Below, piece after piece: positions 63,655 through 64,000 of a stretch of 64,000 nt of DNA; the stretch's first letter is position 1; every line of letters begins with the position of its first letter. This DNA is from Xanthobacteraceae bacterium. GTDB taxonomy: Bacteria; Pseudomonadota; Alphaproteobacteria; Rhizobiales; Xanthobacteraceae. Below the pieces are notes generated by a model. The model searched no databases and was not told where the DNA came from. It saw only the letters and a list, made by a program, of their open reading frames with translations. The translations under genes were made by a program, and so were the position numbers. The stretch is from NCBI GenBank assembly GCA_031291445.1, contig JARLJA010000012.1, positions 62,001-126,000 on the forward strand, in the 5' to 3' direction.

Positions 63655-64000
63655 ATGCCCTCCCACATCGACGATTTGCCGCTGGCGCGTGAATTTCCGC
63701 CGGCAACCCGGGACGACTGGAAGAAGCTGGTTGACGGGGTTCTCAAGGGCGCGCCGTTCGAGAAGCTGGTCAGCCACAGCTACGATGGCCTGCGCATCGA
63801 GCCGGTCTATCCGCGCTCGACGACCGCCCAGGTGACCGGCGGGCGCGCCGCGGCGACGCCGTGGCGGATCATGCAGCGCATCGATCACCCGGACACGGCG
63901 GCGGCCAATGCCCAGGCGCTGGAGGATCTCGAGAATGGCGCCACGGCATTGGCGCTGGTTTTCGCCGGCGCGCCCGGCGCGCACGGCTTTGGCCTGCCCC
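63655..64000 (+). CDS. mutA: Methylmalonyl-CoA mutase small (beta) subunit, N-terminal part
   Basis: The first 115 residues of a gene that continues beyond the window. LAREFPPATRDDWKKLVDGVLKGAPFEKLVSHSYDGLRIEP and ALALVFAGAPGAHGFGLP are typical of the methylmalonyl-CoA mutase family near its N-terminus. MutA lacks the B12-binding domain and pairs with MutB in propionyl-CoA metabolism; the missing downstream part would decide that. The ATG at 63655 is 88 bases after folK. Confidence 0.82.
   Translation, partial: MPSHIDDLPLAREFPPATRDDWKKLVDGVLKGAPFEKLVSHSYDGLRIEPVYPRSTTAQVTGGRAAATPWRIMQRIDHPDTAAANAQALEDLENGATALALVFAGAPGAHGFGLP

Overview
The window reads as a chromosomal segment of a GC-rich alphaproteobacterium, most likely in the Bradyrhizobium/Rhodopseudomonas group (Nitrobacteraceae). 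Pointers are the ccmI-ccmE-ccmF-ccmH (cycHJKL) operon running into degP, a response regulator/kinase pair and glnE, a Ros/MucR regulator, small Rhizobiales families (DUF1491, DUF5330, DUF2336, DUF4332), PleC/DivJ-type histidine kinases and TTAA-N7-TTAA motifs like CtrA sites. This is inferred from gene families, not from a database match. I see no rRNA, tRNA, CRISPR array, insertion sequence or phage gene.

Layout. 1-5.0 kb: the 3' end of pncB, a VanZ-like membrane protein, an M20 amidohydrolase, a zinc alcohol dehydrogenase, a VOC protein, a DUF3297 protein and a YeeZ-like SDR. 5.1-18.6 kb: a surface/exopolysaccharide locus. It holds galE, a secreted glycoside hydrolase, four GT-B glycosyltransferases, a polysaccharide deacetylase, an O-antigen ligase-like polymerase, a Wzz/BY-kinase-like chain-length protein whose ATPase motifs are degenerate, a GNAT-like acyltransferase and a probably overlooked 73-residue gene. 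Most of it lies on the minus strand with 1-8 base overlaps. No priming transferase, flippase or outer-membrane export gene is present. 19-22.4 kb: an SDR with altered catalytic residues, an MDR oxidoreductase and a cation diffusion facilitator with three tandem C-terminal domains. 22.6-32.1 kb: a PAS histidine kinase, glnE, an OmpR-type two-component pair and degP. 32.3-36.4 kb: cytochrome c maturation genes.

36.5-46.5 kb: a 465-residue protein of unknown function, a second two-component pair downstream of a DHA2 efflux pump, a YcgN-type cysteine-cluster protein, a PBP1A-type peptidoglycan synthase and a DUF1214/DUF1254 pair. 46.5-54.6 kb: a lipoprotein with a 68-residue partner, a DUF2336 protein, a DUF1491 protein, a peptidoglycan-binding protein overlapping a PAS kinase, a DUF5330 protein, SufE, MucR and a two-helix membrane protein. 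54.9-64 kb: a GT39-like membrane glycosyltransferase, a class II aldolase-like protein, an M20 dipeptidase, a HerA-like ATPase (DUF853), two small conserved proteins, folP-folB-folK and the start of a methylmalonyl-CoA mutase subunit.

The signals most worth following are the twin CtrA-like boxes between divergent genes at 47.5-47.7 kb, the coupled 73-residue gene and the kinase-dead-looking chain-length protein in the polysaccharide operon, the MucR zinc-ligand substitution and the SDR without its catalytic Tyr/Lys. No clearly new multi-gene system is evident; the polysaccharide locus is the nearest candidate.
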